A DNA stretch of 64,000 nucleotides from Symbiodinium natans (GCA_905221605.1 CAJNDS010001591.1:461540-525539); one strand, 5' to 3'. Numbered from the stretch's first letter, positions 27,833 through 37,316 are shown. The notes: generated by a model not told the origin, from the letters alone. Numbers and translations are program-made.

Positions 27833-28002
27833 AATAGGGAACCCCCCCCCCCCCGGGAAAGGGGACCACAAAGAGTAAGAAATCCTCAACCCTGAACCCC
27901 CATACTGGCATGTCACATAATCAGGGACACCACTTTTTGGCCCCAAAATTCCCCGAATCCTCTCAAAGGACTCCCCAGTATTTTCGGCAACTTTCACATG
28001 AC

Positions 28003-28103
28003 CCTGCGCTGGTGTCGCATCTTACCCGAGGCTTTCACGGGCAACGCGGGGCTGACTGAGAGCTCCAACCTCACGAGGCAACTTGAGGTCAAAAGAGGTT
28101 GAT
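28003..28103 (+). CDS. Strong plus exon
   Basis: The frame TLRWCRILPEAFTGNAGLTE continues to SSNLTRQLEVKR and ends at AGAG|GTTGAT. Hand-counted GC3 is about 27 of 34. No family is recognised. Confidence 0.6.
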
Positions 28104-28206
28104 AGGGTTTAGGTTTAGGGCTTCAGGCTTCGGGAATAAGATTTGGCCTGGTCCCATTCCCATTCCACGTGATACTAGCGAAGCATTGCAAGGTCAGTAT
28201 GTGAGG

Positions 28207-28331
28207 CAGTGGTGTCAAACACGTTCGCTTTTCGTCATCATCAAGACCTCAGTGCTGCACCGGATGCTTTGGCCCTGATCAACGAAGACTTCCCTGCTTG
28301 TGAGGGCTACGACCTGAGCCATACATGTCGC
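28207..28331 (+). CDS. Plus exon before 41-bp intron
   Basis: The plus frame SNTFAFRHHQDLSAAPDALA continues to LINEDFPACEGYDLSHTCR and ends at TGTCGC|GTTAGGG. It joins in phase 0 with the exon at 28373. No family is recognised. Confidence 0.6.
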
Positions 28332-28372
28332 GTTAGGGTTTCGGGTTGTGGCCGGCGTCTGACACACTGCAG
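28332..28372 (+). other. 41-bp GT-AG mini-intron starting GTTAGGG
   Basis: Begins GTTAGGGTTTCGGGTTG, a telomere-like unit, and ends ACACACTGCAG. Removal joins phase-0 codons. The unspliced frame also stays open for about 23 codons, so splicing is an inference. Confidence 0.45.
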
Positions 28373-28437
28373 GCTCGGGCCACAGGGATACGCTCCACGG
28401 TGAAGCTGACGGTGTGTGCCGCCTTGACACTCCGAAT
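28373..28437 (+). CDS. Plus exon after 41-bp intron
   Basis: The frame ARATGIRSTVKLTVCAALTL continues to a TAG in AT-rich sequence. High GC3. Confidence 0.45.
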
Positions 28438-28621
28438 ATAGCATAATATGTATATATATATATATATATTTGTATACATACATATTGCAAATGACCTCGT
28501 TTAGGTGGCATATTCTTATGTGCTTAAGCACACTACACATATTGTGACATGTAGTGGATGTAGCATATGCTGTGTATGTGATACATGTAAACCTGCAGAA
28601 CACGCATGTGTGCGTGATTAC

Positions 28622-28702
28622 AGTATCAGGTCATGCGGAGTTGCGTGTCATGACATCTGCGAGGCGCCTCTGACCACTGGCCCATGGCGTTCTCTAGCTT
28701 CA
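28622..28702 (+). CDS. Plus exon with GTAAAC donor
   Basis: The frame RSCGVACHDICEAPLTTGPW then RSLAS ends at CTTCAG|GTAAAC. Contains C-x3-C type spacing but no clear motif. Confidence 0.55.
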
Positions 28703-28874
28703 GGTAAACCTTGGGGTCTAGGGTTTAGGGTTTAGGGTTTAGGGTTTAGGGTTTAGGGTTTAGGGTTTAGGGGAAGAGGTCTGACGAGATGTCGGACGGC
28801 CGCAAGGTTTGGGGTTTAGGGTTGAGGGTTACCCTAAACCCTAAACTCTAAACCCCAAGAAGGAGCCGGAAGGA

Positions 28875-28980
28875 TGAGCCGGAAGGATGAGGAAAGGGTC
28901 AGAATGGCAAATGAGATCCGTGGATTTCATGCCTCCCCTGCTGCGTGGGGCATTCCATTATGCACACATCCTGGGGACGT
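28875..28980 (+). CDS. Plus exon starting with ATG
   Basis: ATGAGCCGGAAGGATGAGG gives MSRKDEERVRMANEIRGFHA, continuing SPAAWGIPLCTHPGD. Mostly purine-first codons. Confidence 0.55.
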
Positions 28981-28991
28981 TCCCCCTTATA

Positions 28992-29132
28992 CTAGGGTTT
29001 AGGGTTTAGGGTCAGGGTTTAGGGTTTAGGGTTTAGGGTTTAGGGTTTAGGGTTTAGGGTTTAGGGTTTAGGGTTTAGGGTTTAGGGTTTAGGGTTTAGG
29101 GTTTAGGGTTTAGGGTTTAGGGTTTAGGGTTT
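28992..29132 (+). repeat. TTTAGGG array, about 20 units
   Basis: One of the longest perfect arrays, decaying into TTTACAGTCTACAG at its right edge. Confidence 0.95.
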
Positions 29133-29154
29133 ACAGTCTACAGTTTACAGTTGT

Positions 29155-29215
29155 AGTGGGGATTCTAGCAGGGGGGTACTATAATCCCGACTAAGGACTG
29201 CTAGTATAAGGGGTG
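29155..29215. mobile_element. MITE family G, copy 1
   Basis: GGGATTCTAGCAGGGGGGTA and GGACTGCTAGTATAAGGGG halves; same arrangement at 34515-34580, 53958-54046 and 61727-61800. Confidence 0.6.
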
Positions 29216-29230
29216 GTGAAGAAGTCTCAG

Positions 29231-29291
29231 GACTTCGGGGGAGCCCTTGAATATGCAACTACGTGCCGCTGCTTCTATGCTCCATTGTGAC
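29231..29291 (+). CDS. Short plus exon
   Basis: The acceptor AAGTCTCAG| opens DFGGALEYATTCRCFYAPL, then TGA. Confidence 0.5.
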
Positions 29292-29344
29292 ACAAAGAAG
29301 GGTTTAGGGTTTAGGGTTTAGGGTTTAGGGTTTAGGTTTCTTGC

Positions 29345-29496
29345 CCAACAAAAACCACTTCGAGCAGCTAAAGGCTGGTGTGGCCCACTACAGTCGAAAA
29401 TTCGACATCTACATCTTTCCGTATCTTTCGGTGTCTTTCCATCCTCCTGGATCTAGACAAAAGGCTGGGATGTTCACCGTTGTACTAAGAGTATAG
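29345..29496 (+). CDS. Strong 49-codon plus exon
   Basis: The frame PNKNHFEQLKAGVAHYSRKF continues DIYIFPYLSVSFHPPGSRQK to a TAG. Aromatic- and charge-balanced, like a folded domain. No family is recognised. Confidence 0.6.
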
Positions 29497-29515
29497 TACC
29501 CCACTGCTAGCACAA

Positions 29516-29578
29516 GGCATGGACGACGACTGTGGCCAGGGAGATGGTGAGGGAGGAGGCGGTCTCCTCGAGGCTTGA
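29516..29578 (+). CDS. Short Gly/Asp-rich plus exon
   Basis: After CACAAG| the frame MDDDCGQGDGEGGGGLLEA ends at TGA. Confidence 0.4.
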   Translation, partial: GMDDDCGQGDGEGGGGLLEA

Positions 29579-30234
29579 GGGACTAAAGAAGGTTTAGGGT
29601 TTAGGGTTTAGGGTTTAGGGTTTAGGATTTAGGGTTTAGGGGTGGAGGGGCCCTCAGAAGGGACCTTAGGGGTTATTTGGGGGTGATTCACGGGCTACTT
29701 AGGCAGGTATGAGGTATGCAATAGGGGTTCAAAGGGGAATAAACCCTAAACCCTAAACCCTAAACCCTAAACCCTAAACCCTAAGGGTTCCTTGTAGGGG
29801 TCCTTCAATATGCCCCCTTAAAAGCCTGCACTTGGCAGCTTTATCTCCGGACACAATGCCTCAAGCTATTTTCCGAGAAATCCCGGAGACCAACCCAGAA
29901 AGAATGCCAGAGACAAACCCAGAAAGAATCCTAAACCCCACGCCTAAAATCCAAACCCTAATGTTGACTGGCCATTCCACATCTGTATCTATAGTTCATG
30001 ATTTACATTTCTAGGCGAACTCCATTTGGATACTCCCCCGCCCTTCCCCAATACCAAGAACAACCCCGGAGGAAAAGGTCGAAGTGACCCCATTGCTTGA
30101 GTAGCCCTAAACCCTAAACCCAAAAACCCTAAAGCCTAAACCCTAAACCTTTGGATTGAAGTGCGGGCTTCCGGGCTCCGTATACAACAGGCCACGGTCA
30201 AGACTGCCGACCCCCTAGAGGACAGTCCCCTTAG

Positions 30235-30600
30235 AACCATAATTTAAAAAACATATTAACAACTCATATACATCCCCAGGGATTTATATAGACACAAATG
30301 AAACCCGTAAAACCATACTAAAAAAGGGTAAACAACTTGTATACATCCCCAGGGTTTTATATAAACACAAATTTAAAAGTCGATCCGAAGCACCCCATAA
30401 CCCTCTACAAGAAAAGAGTTTGGCCCCCTTTCAGCCCCAAACCAAGCGAATCGATCAAGGCAGGTTCTTGAAGCGAAGTCAACATGAAACCACAAAAAAA
30501 GACACTCTAAGCCCCGCCCTCTGAACCCCATAAACCACAGAAGCCCTATAAAGACCCTAAGGATCCTAAACCCCAAACCCTAAAACCCTAAACCCAAAAC
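30235..30600. other. AT-rich spacer with short duplication
   Basis: ATACATCCCCAGGG near 30270 and 30343 is duplicated about 75 bp apart with similar flanks (TTTATAT.AACACAAAT). The rest has only a weak minus frame. No gene is called. Confidence 0.6.
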
Positions 30601-30623
30601 CCAAAAACCCTGCTCTGCCTCAG

Positions 30624-30708
30624 GGATCGTGGTCCGCAGTCCGCACGGAGCTGCTCCCACGTCCAGGCCCGCCGTGGCGAGGCCGGGCCTGGTTAGAGGG
30701 CTCAGGAG
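30624..30708 (+). CDS. Strong plus exon, basic
   Basis: The acceptor TGCCTCAG|GG opens IVVRSPHGAAPTSRPAVARP and GLVRGLR, ending at the array edge. Very high GC3. Confidence 0.6.
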
Positions 30709-30954
30709 GGTTTAGGGTTTGGGGTTTAGGGTTTAGGGTTTGGGGTTTAGGGTTTGGGGTTTAGGGTTTGGGGTTTTGGGGCTTTTGGGGATTAGGGTTT
30801 GGGGCTTCGGGTTTAATGTTCCGGGTTTGGGGTTTCGGGTCCTGCATGTAGTATTCGCCTCGGCTTCCTGCCGAGAAGCGTCTGGAACAAGCAGACCCGG
30901 ATCGGGCCTCCTTCCCCCTAACCCAACCCTTCCCCCCATGCCAAATTTTTTGAC

Positions 30955-31240
30955 GCAACCCCCCCCCCCCCGCCCTGTGGGACCCCCCCCAATCCCTTGG
31001 AGGAGCTGCAAACCGATGCCGCGGAGGGTCCCGCTTGTCGGTGGCTCCTAACAGGGGAGTGCCCCCAAAACCCCCCCAACCCCCCCCCCCCAAACCCCCC
31101 CCCCACCCCCCCCCCACCCCCCCCCCCCCACCCCCCCCCCCCAACCCCCCCCGCCCCCCTCCCACCCCCCCCCCGCACCCCCCCCCCCACCCCCCCCCCC
31201 ACCCCCCCCCCCCCCGCCCCCCACACCCCCCCCTCACCCC
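30955..31240. repeat. C-run tract (G-quadruplex-like on minus)
   Basis: About 280 bp of C6-C11 runs separated by A, T or G. Gly- or Pro-rich frames over it are composition artefacts. The minus strand has many consecutive G-runs. Confidence 0.95.
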
Positions 31241-31435
31241 CCTCGACCCCACCCGCTCTGCCCTTCCTCCCTTTTTTTGCGAAACCCTCTTTCCTCCTTT
31301 CCTGTCCTGGGGCCGGCCCGGCTGCCGAGGCGGCGCGCGCAAGCGTTTACAATTCAGGGCCTTAGGGCTCAGGCACAGAGGACATCGTTTGTTGTGTCTC
31401 CCCCAAATCTTGGGCTTGGAGACTTTGGGTGGGGC

Positions 31436-31561
31436 AGGTCATGCGCTGCTCTTCGCATGGTCCCCCAAGGAAGTCCCCGGGACTCCGGCGTCAGGGTATG
31501 GCAGATAGGGAAGAACGCACGCACCTGCCGAGAAAGTCTGACGTCCACCGGGATGTTTTGA
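31436..31561 (+). CDS. Plus exon, about 41 codons
   Basis: The frame GRSCAALRMVPQGSPRDSGV continues RVWQIGKNARTCRESLTSTG to TGA. Two other frames are open here as well; this one has the best codon-position bias by eye. Confidence 0.45.
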   Translation, partial: RSCAALRMVPQGSPRDSGVRVWQIGKNARTCRESLTSTGMF

Positions 31562-31665
31562 GGTTTGTCAGAGGGCAGAACCGGACGATCATTGCAAGAA
31601 TCACGAGAACCTAGAATACAGAATAATGGAGTCTGTAGAAGAGAGGCCATAGAACATAGAATATA

Positions 31666-31777
31666 CCTTGGGGACCAAATGAACCCAAAAAATGGAGCCA
31701 TATACCCTATACTACTAAACCCCGAATGCAGGTATATGAACCCTAAACCCTTTTAGGGTTCATGTGGTCCCCATGGT
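31666..31777. mobile_element. MITE family F, copy 2 (112 bp)
   Basis: CCTTGGGGACCAAATGAACC and GGTTCATGTGGTCCCCATGG are inverted ends around CATATACCCTATACTAC. Next to the ends is an internal CCCTAAACCCTTTTAGGG palindrome containing telomere-like units. Confidence 0.8.
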
Positions 31778-31810
31778 AGGACGTAGAATGCAACATAGAG
31801 TCGCATCATG

Positions 31811-31920
31811 AACCCTAAACCCTAAACCCTAAACCCTAAACCCTAAACCCTAAACCCTAAACCCTAAACCCTAAACCCTAAACCCTAAACCCTAACCCTA
31901 AACCCTAAACCCTAAACCCT
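31811..31920 (-). repeat. CCCTAAA array
   Basis: About 15 near-perfect units. Confidence 0.95.
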
Positions 31921-31925
31921 GGGTT

Positions 31926-32002
31926 CAATCACGGCCCCCGGAGGCGCCGCTGCGCAGTGAGAAGGATCGCCAGTGCAGCGCCAGCTGGTGCTTTTCCATG
32001 GC
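31926..32002 (-). CDS. ATG-to-stop short exon, strand uncertain
   Basis: The minus frame from ATG gives MEKHQLALHWRSFSLRSGAS and GGRD plus TGA with about 20 of 23 codons ending in G/C. The plus frame is also open. It lies within an otherwise plus-strand region. Confidence 0.4.
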
Positions 32003-32017
32003 CTCTCCGTGAGATTT

Positions 32018-32110
32018 GTTTAGGGTTTAGGGTTTAGGGTTTAGGGTTTAGGGTTTAGGGTTTAGGGTTTAGGGTTTAGGGTTTAGGGTTTTAGGGTTTA
32101 GGGTTTAGGG
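32018..32110 (+). repeat. TTTAGGG array
   Basis: About 13 units with one TTTTAGGG. It is followed by GCTTCTTGTTCAG, a good acceptor for the next exon. Confidence 0.95.
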
Positions 32111-32117
32111 CTTCTTG

Positions 32118-32342
32118 TTCAGGAGCTTGGATGAGTTTACCAGCATAGGGTTCTATCATGTTGTGTACGAAAGCCTATGGTATCTTATCAATGGCTACAA
32201 GAACCCCGTGTTGAAACGGCCCTCCGAAGCAAAACTCGAGCCCTTGAGGATATCGACCCACGTGCCATGTCGCCAAGCTCAACCCTGGTCGGCAGCTTAC
32301 GCATTGCAACGGGCAGATAGCAGCAGATCGATCCCAGGATGA
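32118..32342 (+). CDS. Long plus exon, 75 codons
   Basis: After CTTGTTCAG| the frame SLDEFTSIGFYHVVYESLWY continues KNPVLKRPSEAKLEPLRIST and ends SSRSIPG plus TGA. Clear folded-protein composition. No family is recognised. Confidence 0.65.
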   Translation, partial: FRSLDEFTSIGFYHVVYESLWYLINGYKNPVLKRPSEAKLEPLRISTHVPCRQAQPWSAAYALQRADSSRSIPG

Positions 32343-32449
32343 AATGACGTAGCTATGTGCACTCACCAGTAGCACCATTCGACTCAACTAGACTGTGACT
32401 CAACCCTAAATACCTCCAATAAAAGTTTGACTCCCAGTATTGTGGTGTG

Positions 32450-32548
32450 CCTGCCCGCGTTGCCGGTGCTGGCGGTGGCATCCAAGACGACGTCCCCACA
32501 ACCACCAGCCAGGTTGGGTCCACGCCTGGTGGCTACACAATGCCAGGT
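32450..32548 (+). CDS. Gly/Thr-rich plus exon
   Basis: The frame VPARVAGAGGGIQDDVPTTT continues SQVGSTPGGYTMPG. GTTGGG after AGCCAG could be an internal donor. Confidence 0.5.
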
Positions 32549-32753
32549 TCAGGGTTTAGGGTTTTGGGTTTAAGAGTTAGGGTTTTCGTTGTGGGTTTGA
32601 GGGTTTGGGGGCTTTAGGGGGATCTAGGGGGCTTCTGAGGCTAAAAGGACTTTGGGGTTTTAGGGGTTTCAGGCTTTAGGGCCTACTGGGCTTCGGGGTT
32701 TGAGGTGTTTAGGGTGTTGATGGGTTTGTGGCTGTTGTGTTTGGAGTTTAAGC

Positions 32754-32842
32754 CCACTGCTGGCGATGCCAGCTCACCACTCTGACAGAGCAATCAAGGC
32801 CTATCCTATGGCCATCTCACAATGTCGGGTGAACATGCGGGG
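32754..32842 (+). CDS. Plus exon abutting MITE D
   Basis: The frame LAMPAHHSDRAIKAYPMAIS continues QCRVNMR and ends at CATGCGG|GGTTT; the foldback element begins 4 bp later. Confidence 0.55.
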
Positions 32843-32845
32843 TTT

Positions 32846-32978
32846 ACTTGGAGGTTCATGGTACTTATTAACCAAATATAACTGTACTTATACCCCACTT
32901 ACAATGCCCTAATATGATGACATGCACCGTTGTAAGTACCGCTATAATTGGCTAACAAGTACCATGAACCTTTGAGTA
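32846..32978. mobile_element. MITE family D, copy 2 (133 bp)
   Basis: ACTTGGAGGTTCATGGTACT and GTACCATGAACCTTTGAGT inverted ends; the inner arm (AAATATAACTGTACTTATA) is partly paired. Confidence 0.85.
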
Positions 32979-33168
32979 GGGTTTAGGCCTTGGGGTGCGG
33001 CCTGCTGATGGACTGGCTTAGTTGTCCAGTAAAATGCGGGAATCAAAGGTTAACCCTTGGGATTGTCAGGAAATTATACTACCCCGAAAATGTTAAAGGT
33101 TACCTTCTCTACTTCTAGGAGAAAGCGGAGTCAGTCTGTGCAAGGGTTTAGGCTTTAGGGTTTAGGGT

Positions 33169-33280
33169 TTAGCCCAAGGCCGAGGCAAGACGACCACGGG
33201 TGCTGTCCAGGCCGCAGGAGTTCCCAGGGCCTCGCAACGTCGGATTCTGAAACTGCCATGTCATAGCAATTCGGACTAGC
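33169..33280 (+). CDS. Plus exon with GRGKTTTG
   Basis: The frame AQGRGKTTTGAVQAAGVPRA continues SQRRILKLPCHSNSD to TAG; CGGACTA|GCTTAGGG is an alternative GC-donor exit. GRGKTT resembles part of a P-loop but lacks the upstream Gly spacing, so no function is claimed. Confidence 0.55.
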
Positions 33281-33497
33281 TTAGGGTTTAGGGTTTAGGG
33301 TTTAGGGTTTGGGGTTTGGGGTTTGGGGTTTAGGGTTTAGGGTTTCGGGTTTAGGGTTTAGGGTATCCGGGAGCTTACGAGAATAAGGGCCCCTGTTCAA
33401 TAAGGATCCCCCAGAACGTGCCCCCCATTGTCGGAAACCTCCTCAGCTCACAAGAGGAACTGAGCTGCTGAGTATGGTGCACACCGTGAAAAACTCT

Positions 33498-33669
33498 CCA
33501 AACCCTAAACCCTGAACCCTGAACCCTGAACCCGAAACCCGAAACCCTAAACCCTAAACCCTAAACCCTAAACCCTAAACCCTAAACCCTAAACCCTAAA
33601 CCCTAAACCCTAAACCCTAAACCCTAAACCCTAAACCCTAAACCCTAAACCCTAAACCCTAAACCCTAA
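33498..33669 (-). repeat. CCCTAAA array, about 24 units
   Basis: Begins with CCTGAAC and CCCGAAA variants, then near-perfect units, ending CCCTAAGC. Read from the minus side, GCTTAGGG is the recurring donor-like edge. Confidence 0.95.
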
Positions 33670-33671
33670 GC

Positions 33672-33764
33672 TGGGGGCACTGCCGGTCCAAGGTAGAGGC
33701 GCTGCGAAGGATATTCAAAGAGCCGTGCCACCTGCGGCGTGGCTGCCATCCCCCAGAGGTGTAG
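33672..33764 (+). CDS. Plus exon, Arg/Cys-rich
   Basis: The frame WGHCRSKVEALRRIFKEPCH continues LRRGCHPPEV to TAG at the array edge. Confidence 0.5.
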   Translation, partial: WGHCRSKVEALRRIFKEPCHLRRGCHPPEV

Positions 33765-34003
33765 GGTTTAGGGTTTAGGGTTTAGGGTTAGGGTTTAGGG
33801 TTTAGGGTTTAGGGTTTAGGGTTTAGGGTTCTAGGGTTAGGGTCTAGGGTCTAGGGTCTAGGGTCTAGGGTCTAGGGTTAGGGTTTAGGGTTTAGGGTTT
33901 AGGGTTTAGGGTTTAGGGTTTAGGGTTTAGGGTTTAGGGTTTAGGGTTTAGGGTTTAGGGTTTAGGGTTTAGGGTTTAGGGTTTAGGGTTTAGGGTTTAG
34001 GGT
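33762..34003 (+). repeat. TTTAGGG array, longest clean block
   Basis: About 34 units including a homogeneous run of TCTAGGG (33833-33882) and TTAGGG variants. Confidence 0.95.
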
Positions 34004-34198
34004 TCACATCATGCCAACATTGGGGTTTAAGGTCTGTAAATTTTGCCTACTTTGGGCTATTTGGAGCCTTAGGGATCGTTCTTCAAAACAGCCGCAGCGG
34101 CGTTCAACTTTTAGAACCAACGTAGCCCTTTGCAACTCCCTCACCTTTTTTCAAGGGGGCGCCAGCGACTTGTGAACCCTAAACCCTAAACCCAAAAC

Positions 34199-34304
34199 GA
34201 TCACGAATCCGACGCATCCTGATCCTGCCCCTTGCTTTTGAGGGTTTTGCCTCTGATCCTGTGAGATGTGTGCAACGGAGCAAGTCAAGGAGGATGAAAT
34301 CGGA
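34199..34304 (+). CDS. Plus exon-like island
   Basis: The frame SRIRRILILPLAFEGFASDP continues VRCVQRSKSRRMKSDP. A minus frame is partly open. Confidence 0.45.
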
Positions 34305-34374
34305 CCCTAAACCCTAAACCCTAAACCCTAAACCCTAAACCCTAAACCCTAAACCCTTTTCTTGTGCAGGGCTT

Positions 34375-34517
34375 AGGGTGACCACGCCCGACCTCGATTG
34401 CTGCGTCGATGCTGGCGTACTGACGAGCAGCATCCTTGGCATCGTTTGGCAAGTTCTCGGCTGTCTCGAATGCCGTCGCTACATAGACATCTGCTACCCT
34501 ATGTCGATTTCAACAGG
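34375..34517 (+). CDS. Strong plus exon, Cys-rich
   Basis: The acceptor GGGCTTAG|G precedes VTTPDLDCCVDAGVLTSSIL, then GIVWQVLGCLECRRYIDICY. GC3-rich. The acceptor AG lies in a telomere-like unit. A family G element begins where the frame's codon bias ends. Confidence 0.65.
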
Positions 34518-34580
34518 GATTCTAAGAGGGGGTACTAGAATCCCCATGAAGGACTGCGAGTATAAGGGGGAAGATCCCAA
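34515..34580. mobile_element. MITE family G, copy 2
   Basis: GGGATTCTAAGAGGGGGTAC, AGAATCCCC and GGACTGCGAGTATAAGGGGG. Confidence 0.6.
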
Positions 34581-34710
34581 TCTCTATCTTTTAAGCCGCA
34601 AGAGCCACCTAAACCCTAAACCCCTAAAACCCTGGGTTTAGGGTTTAGGGTTTAATTAGGGTTTAGGGAAACCCCTAAACCCCTAAACCCTGCACTCTCA
34701 GGCCCCAGCT

Positions 34711-34793
34711 AGCACCAGCACAGCCGTTGATTCCTACACGGGCGCGCAGTGGGCACTTGCAGCCACGTCTGCTGGGGTCCGGATACTACTTGG
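34711..34793 (+). CDS. Strong plus exon
   Basis: The acceptor GCACTCTCAG| opens APASTSTAVDSYTGAQWALA, then ATSAGVRILL, and ends at CTTG|GTCTCT. High GC3, good sites on both sides. Confidence 0.65.
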
Positions 34794-34929
34794 TCTCTGA
34801 CGACCTGCACATCCTTGAACTATGTTGAGATATTGTTGATTATCCAAGTCCTAAACCCTAAACCCTAAATCCTAAAGCCTAAAGCCTAAAGCCTAAACCC
34901 TAGTCACTGGTGTCTGGCGTCTGGTGTCT

Positions 34930-34997
34930 GGTGCAATCACTGGTGCCGCCTCGGCAATACCCAAGGAAGCGCCGAAGCCAAGGCGGACAACAAGGTG
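34930..34997 (+). CDS. Plus exon with GTGTCG donor
   Basis: The frame VSGAITGAASAIPKEAPKPR continues RTT and ends at ACAAG|GTGTCG. Preceded by three short tandem GTCTGGTGTCTG-like units. Confidence 0.5.
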
Positions 34998-35179
34998 TCG
35001 TGGAGAGCCTGGCCAACAGAATTTGGGGTTTAGGGTTTAGGGTTTCGGGTTTTGGGTTTTCGGGTTTGGCGTTCAGGGTTTCGGGTTTCGGGTTTAGGGC
35101 TTCGGATTTAGGGTTTAGGGTTTCGGGTTTAGGGTTTAGGGTTTCGGTTTTTTTGGGGTTCAGGGTTTAGGGTTCGGGG

Positions 35180-35269
35180 CAGCAGAATCATCTCATCACG
35201 CAAACAATTCTGGCCAATGACTTCGGCACGCCGATGCCGCGACACCTGCATACACCTGCCTTGCCAACC
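35180..35269 (+). CDS. Plus exon-like island
   Basis: The frame QQNHLITQTILANDFGTPMP continues RHLHTPALP. Bounded by arrays on both sides. Confidence 0.55.
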
Positions 35270-35499
35270 CTAAACCCCAAACCCCAAACCCTAAAACCCT
35301 AAACCCTAAACCCTAAACCCCAAACCCTAAACCCCAAACCCCAAACCCTAAACCCTAAAACCCTAAAACCCTAAACCCCAAACCCCAAACCCTAAACCCT
35401 AAACCCCAAACCCCAAACCCTAAACCCCAAACCCTAAGCCCCAAACCCTAAGCCCCAAACCCTAAGCCCCAAACCCTAGACCCTAAACCCTAAACGGCA

Positions 35500-35574
35500 C
35501 AGGCTGGACAGCTGCAGCCTTGCAGGCAGACTGCGGCATCACCAAACTCGGCCACCTTGAAAGTCTCTAGGGAC
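35500..35574 (+). CDS. Plus exon, Leu-spaced
   Basis: The frame GTGWTAAALQADCGITKLGH continues LESL to TAG. The leucine spacing is faintly LRR-like but too short to assign. Confidence 0.45.
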
Positions 35575-35582
35575 ATTGCTCT

Positions 35583-35703
35583 GGGGTTTAGGGTTTGGGG
35601 TTTAGGATTTGGGGTTTAGGATTTGGGGTTTAGGATTTGGGGTTTAGGATTTGGGGTTTAGGATTTGGGGTTTAGGGTTTGGGGTTTAGGATTTGGGGTT
35701 TAA
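35583..35703 (+). repeat. TTTGGGG/TTTAGGA 14-mer array
   Basis: A 14-bp unit GGTTTAGGATTTGG repeats about seven times, a higher-order unit made of two different heptamers. Confidence 0.9.
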
Positions 35704-36127
35704 AGTCTCGGGTTACATCCCGTCACCCTAATATTGAAACATCCTGCCCCCCTTATACAAAATACTCCACATGTACGAAGATGAAAGCATTGAGTATTTT
35801 GGGGGAGGGTTGTGAGGGCTTTTTGGTTGACAGGATTTAGGGTTTATAGGGCCCTGAAGCCCCCAAACTATCCCAAACTCTCACCCCTACCTCTCCCCCC
35901 TAAGCCCCAAAAGCCCCGAAAGTATCTGATCTCGAACTGTGCAGTATGACTTCCCCGGGCTTTGAAGATCTGCGGATATATCTATATATATATATATATG
36001 TATACATATATATATATACATATCTCTGTCTGAAAATAGAATCATGATACCAACAATTAAGAACATAATGTTCCGTTTGCAAGCTTTGAGGTTGTGTTGC
36101 CCGAGGGCCCTAGCCAACTGAATAGGT

Positions 36128-36224
36128 GAACTGCGGGCGGCCGCAAGGCTCCCTGGACCCAGCTTCCGTGACTGATGCAGGCCAGCCACAAAACGAAGTG
36201 TCGCAGGGTGGTCCCAAACCAAGG
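36128..36224 (+). CDS. Plus exon-like island, strand uncertain
   Basis: The plus frame NCGRPQGSLDPASVTDAGQP continues QNEVSQGGPKP. A minus frame over 35887-36222 (GLHQSRKLGPGSLAAARSSP) is also open. Plus matches its neighbours. Confidence 0.45.
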
Positions 36225-36293
36225 GTTTAGGGTTTAGGGTTTAGGGTTTGGGGTTTAGGGTTTAGGGTTTAGGGTTTAGGGGTTGAGGGTTGA

Positions 36294-36420
36294 GCATTCC
36301 TTCTCCAAAGATCGTGAGAAATCGCCGTCCGAGATCCCAGTGGCTCAGCTGAGGCTTCCGCCGTTGCCGGTGCGAAGAGGCTTTCGCACGGTAGCTCCGT
36401 GCCATGCGCGGTTCCTTAGG
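36294..36420 (+). CDS. Strong plus exon
   Basis: The acceptor GGTTGAG| opens HSFSKDREKSPSEIPVAQLR, then LPPLPVRRGFRTVAPCHARF, ending CTTAGG|GTTTAGG. High GC3. Confidence 0.6.
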
Positions 36421-36450
36421 GTTTAGGTTTTAGGGTTTAGGGTTTAGGGT

Positions 36451-36546
36451 TGGATGCCTCTGGTGGTAACTTGCGTGTCGTTGTGATGCGTTTTTCCATT
36501 CACTTGCTGGCGGGGCAGCTCGTCAACCTATACACCTCAACAACAC
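36451..36546 (+). CDS. Plus exon-like island
   Basis: The frame DASGGNLRVVVMRFSIHLLA continues GQLVNLYTSTTLN into a degenerate array. Confidence 0.5.
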
Positions 36547-36892
36547 TGAACCCTGAAACCTCCAAGCCCCAACCCCTAAACCCTAAGAACCTCCAAAAAC
36601 CGAAAAACCCTAAAGACCCCCAAAAACCCCTACAAACCCTAAAACCCCCGCCAAAAAAACCCTAAACCCGCTAAGACCCCCCTAAAAACCGCAAAACCCC
36701 GAAGAACTCCCTAAAAACCCTAAAGCCCTTAAGAACCTCCCAGAAAACCCTAGAACCCCCAAGAACCCCCCCCCCCCCCCTCAAAAAAAAACCTACAACA
36801 CCGAAAAAAAAACCCAGAAGAGGCCCCTGCCATTCAAGGGCGCATCGAAGACGAGGATCAGCTGCCGACCTGGCGGGTCAGGGCCCTAAACT

Positions 36893-37053
36893 TCCCTAAA
36901 CCCTAAACCCTAAACCCTAAACCCTAAACCCTAAACCCTAAACCCTAAACCCTAAACCCTAAACCCTAAACCCTAAACCCTAAACCCTAAACCCTAAACC
37001 CTAACCCTAAACCCTAAACCCTAAACCCTAAACCCTAAACCCTAAACCCTAAA
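36893..37053 (-). repeat. CCCTAAA array, about 23 units
   Basis: Near-perfect with one CCCTAAC junction. Confidence 0.95.
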
Positions 37054-37196
37054 CAGAGGCGGGAAGTCTCCACACCACATGTGCCATGAGGCATATGTGA
37101 GTTATAGGGGCTCCGAAGGGCCCACTGTTATATAACCCTTTACGGGTTTAGGGTTTAGGGCTCCATGGGCCCTTAATTTGGGTCCCCTGTCATACA

Positions 37197-37316
37197 AGCC
37201 GGATTGGGCACCCGAAAAGGAACCCCAAGTCCTGGTGGCCTTGATCAACCAGGTCCGCCAGGACTGCCTCCCGACCGCGCGACAAGTCCGGAGACTATCT
37301 GAAGGCTTCCGAAGGG
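37197..37316 (+). CDS. Strong plus exon
   Basis: The acceptor GTCATACAAG| opens PDWAPEKEPQVLVALINQVR, then QDCLPTARQVRRLSEGFR, 39 codons ending at an array. Balanced, helical. No family is recognised. Confidence 0.65.

Noticed and set aside
30740-31508. Long Gly-rich and Pro-rich frames up to 193 codons
   Set aside because: They translate the C-run tract and flanking arrays; composition artefact.
33169-33280. P-loop ATPase from GRGKTTTG
   Set aside because: Only GxGKTT is present in a 37-codon exon, with no upstream Gly spacing or downstream Walker B; left as unknown.
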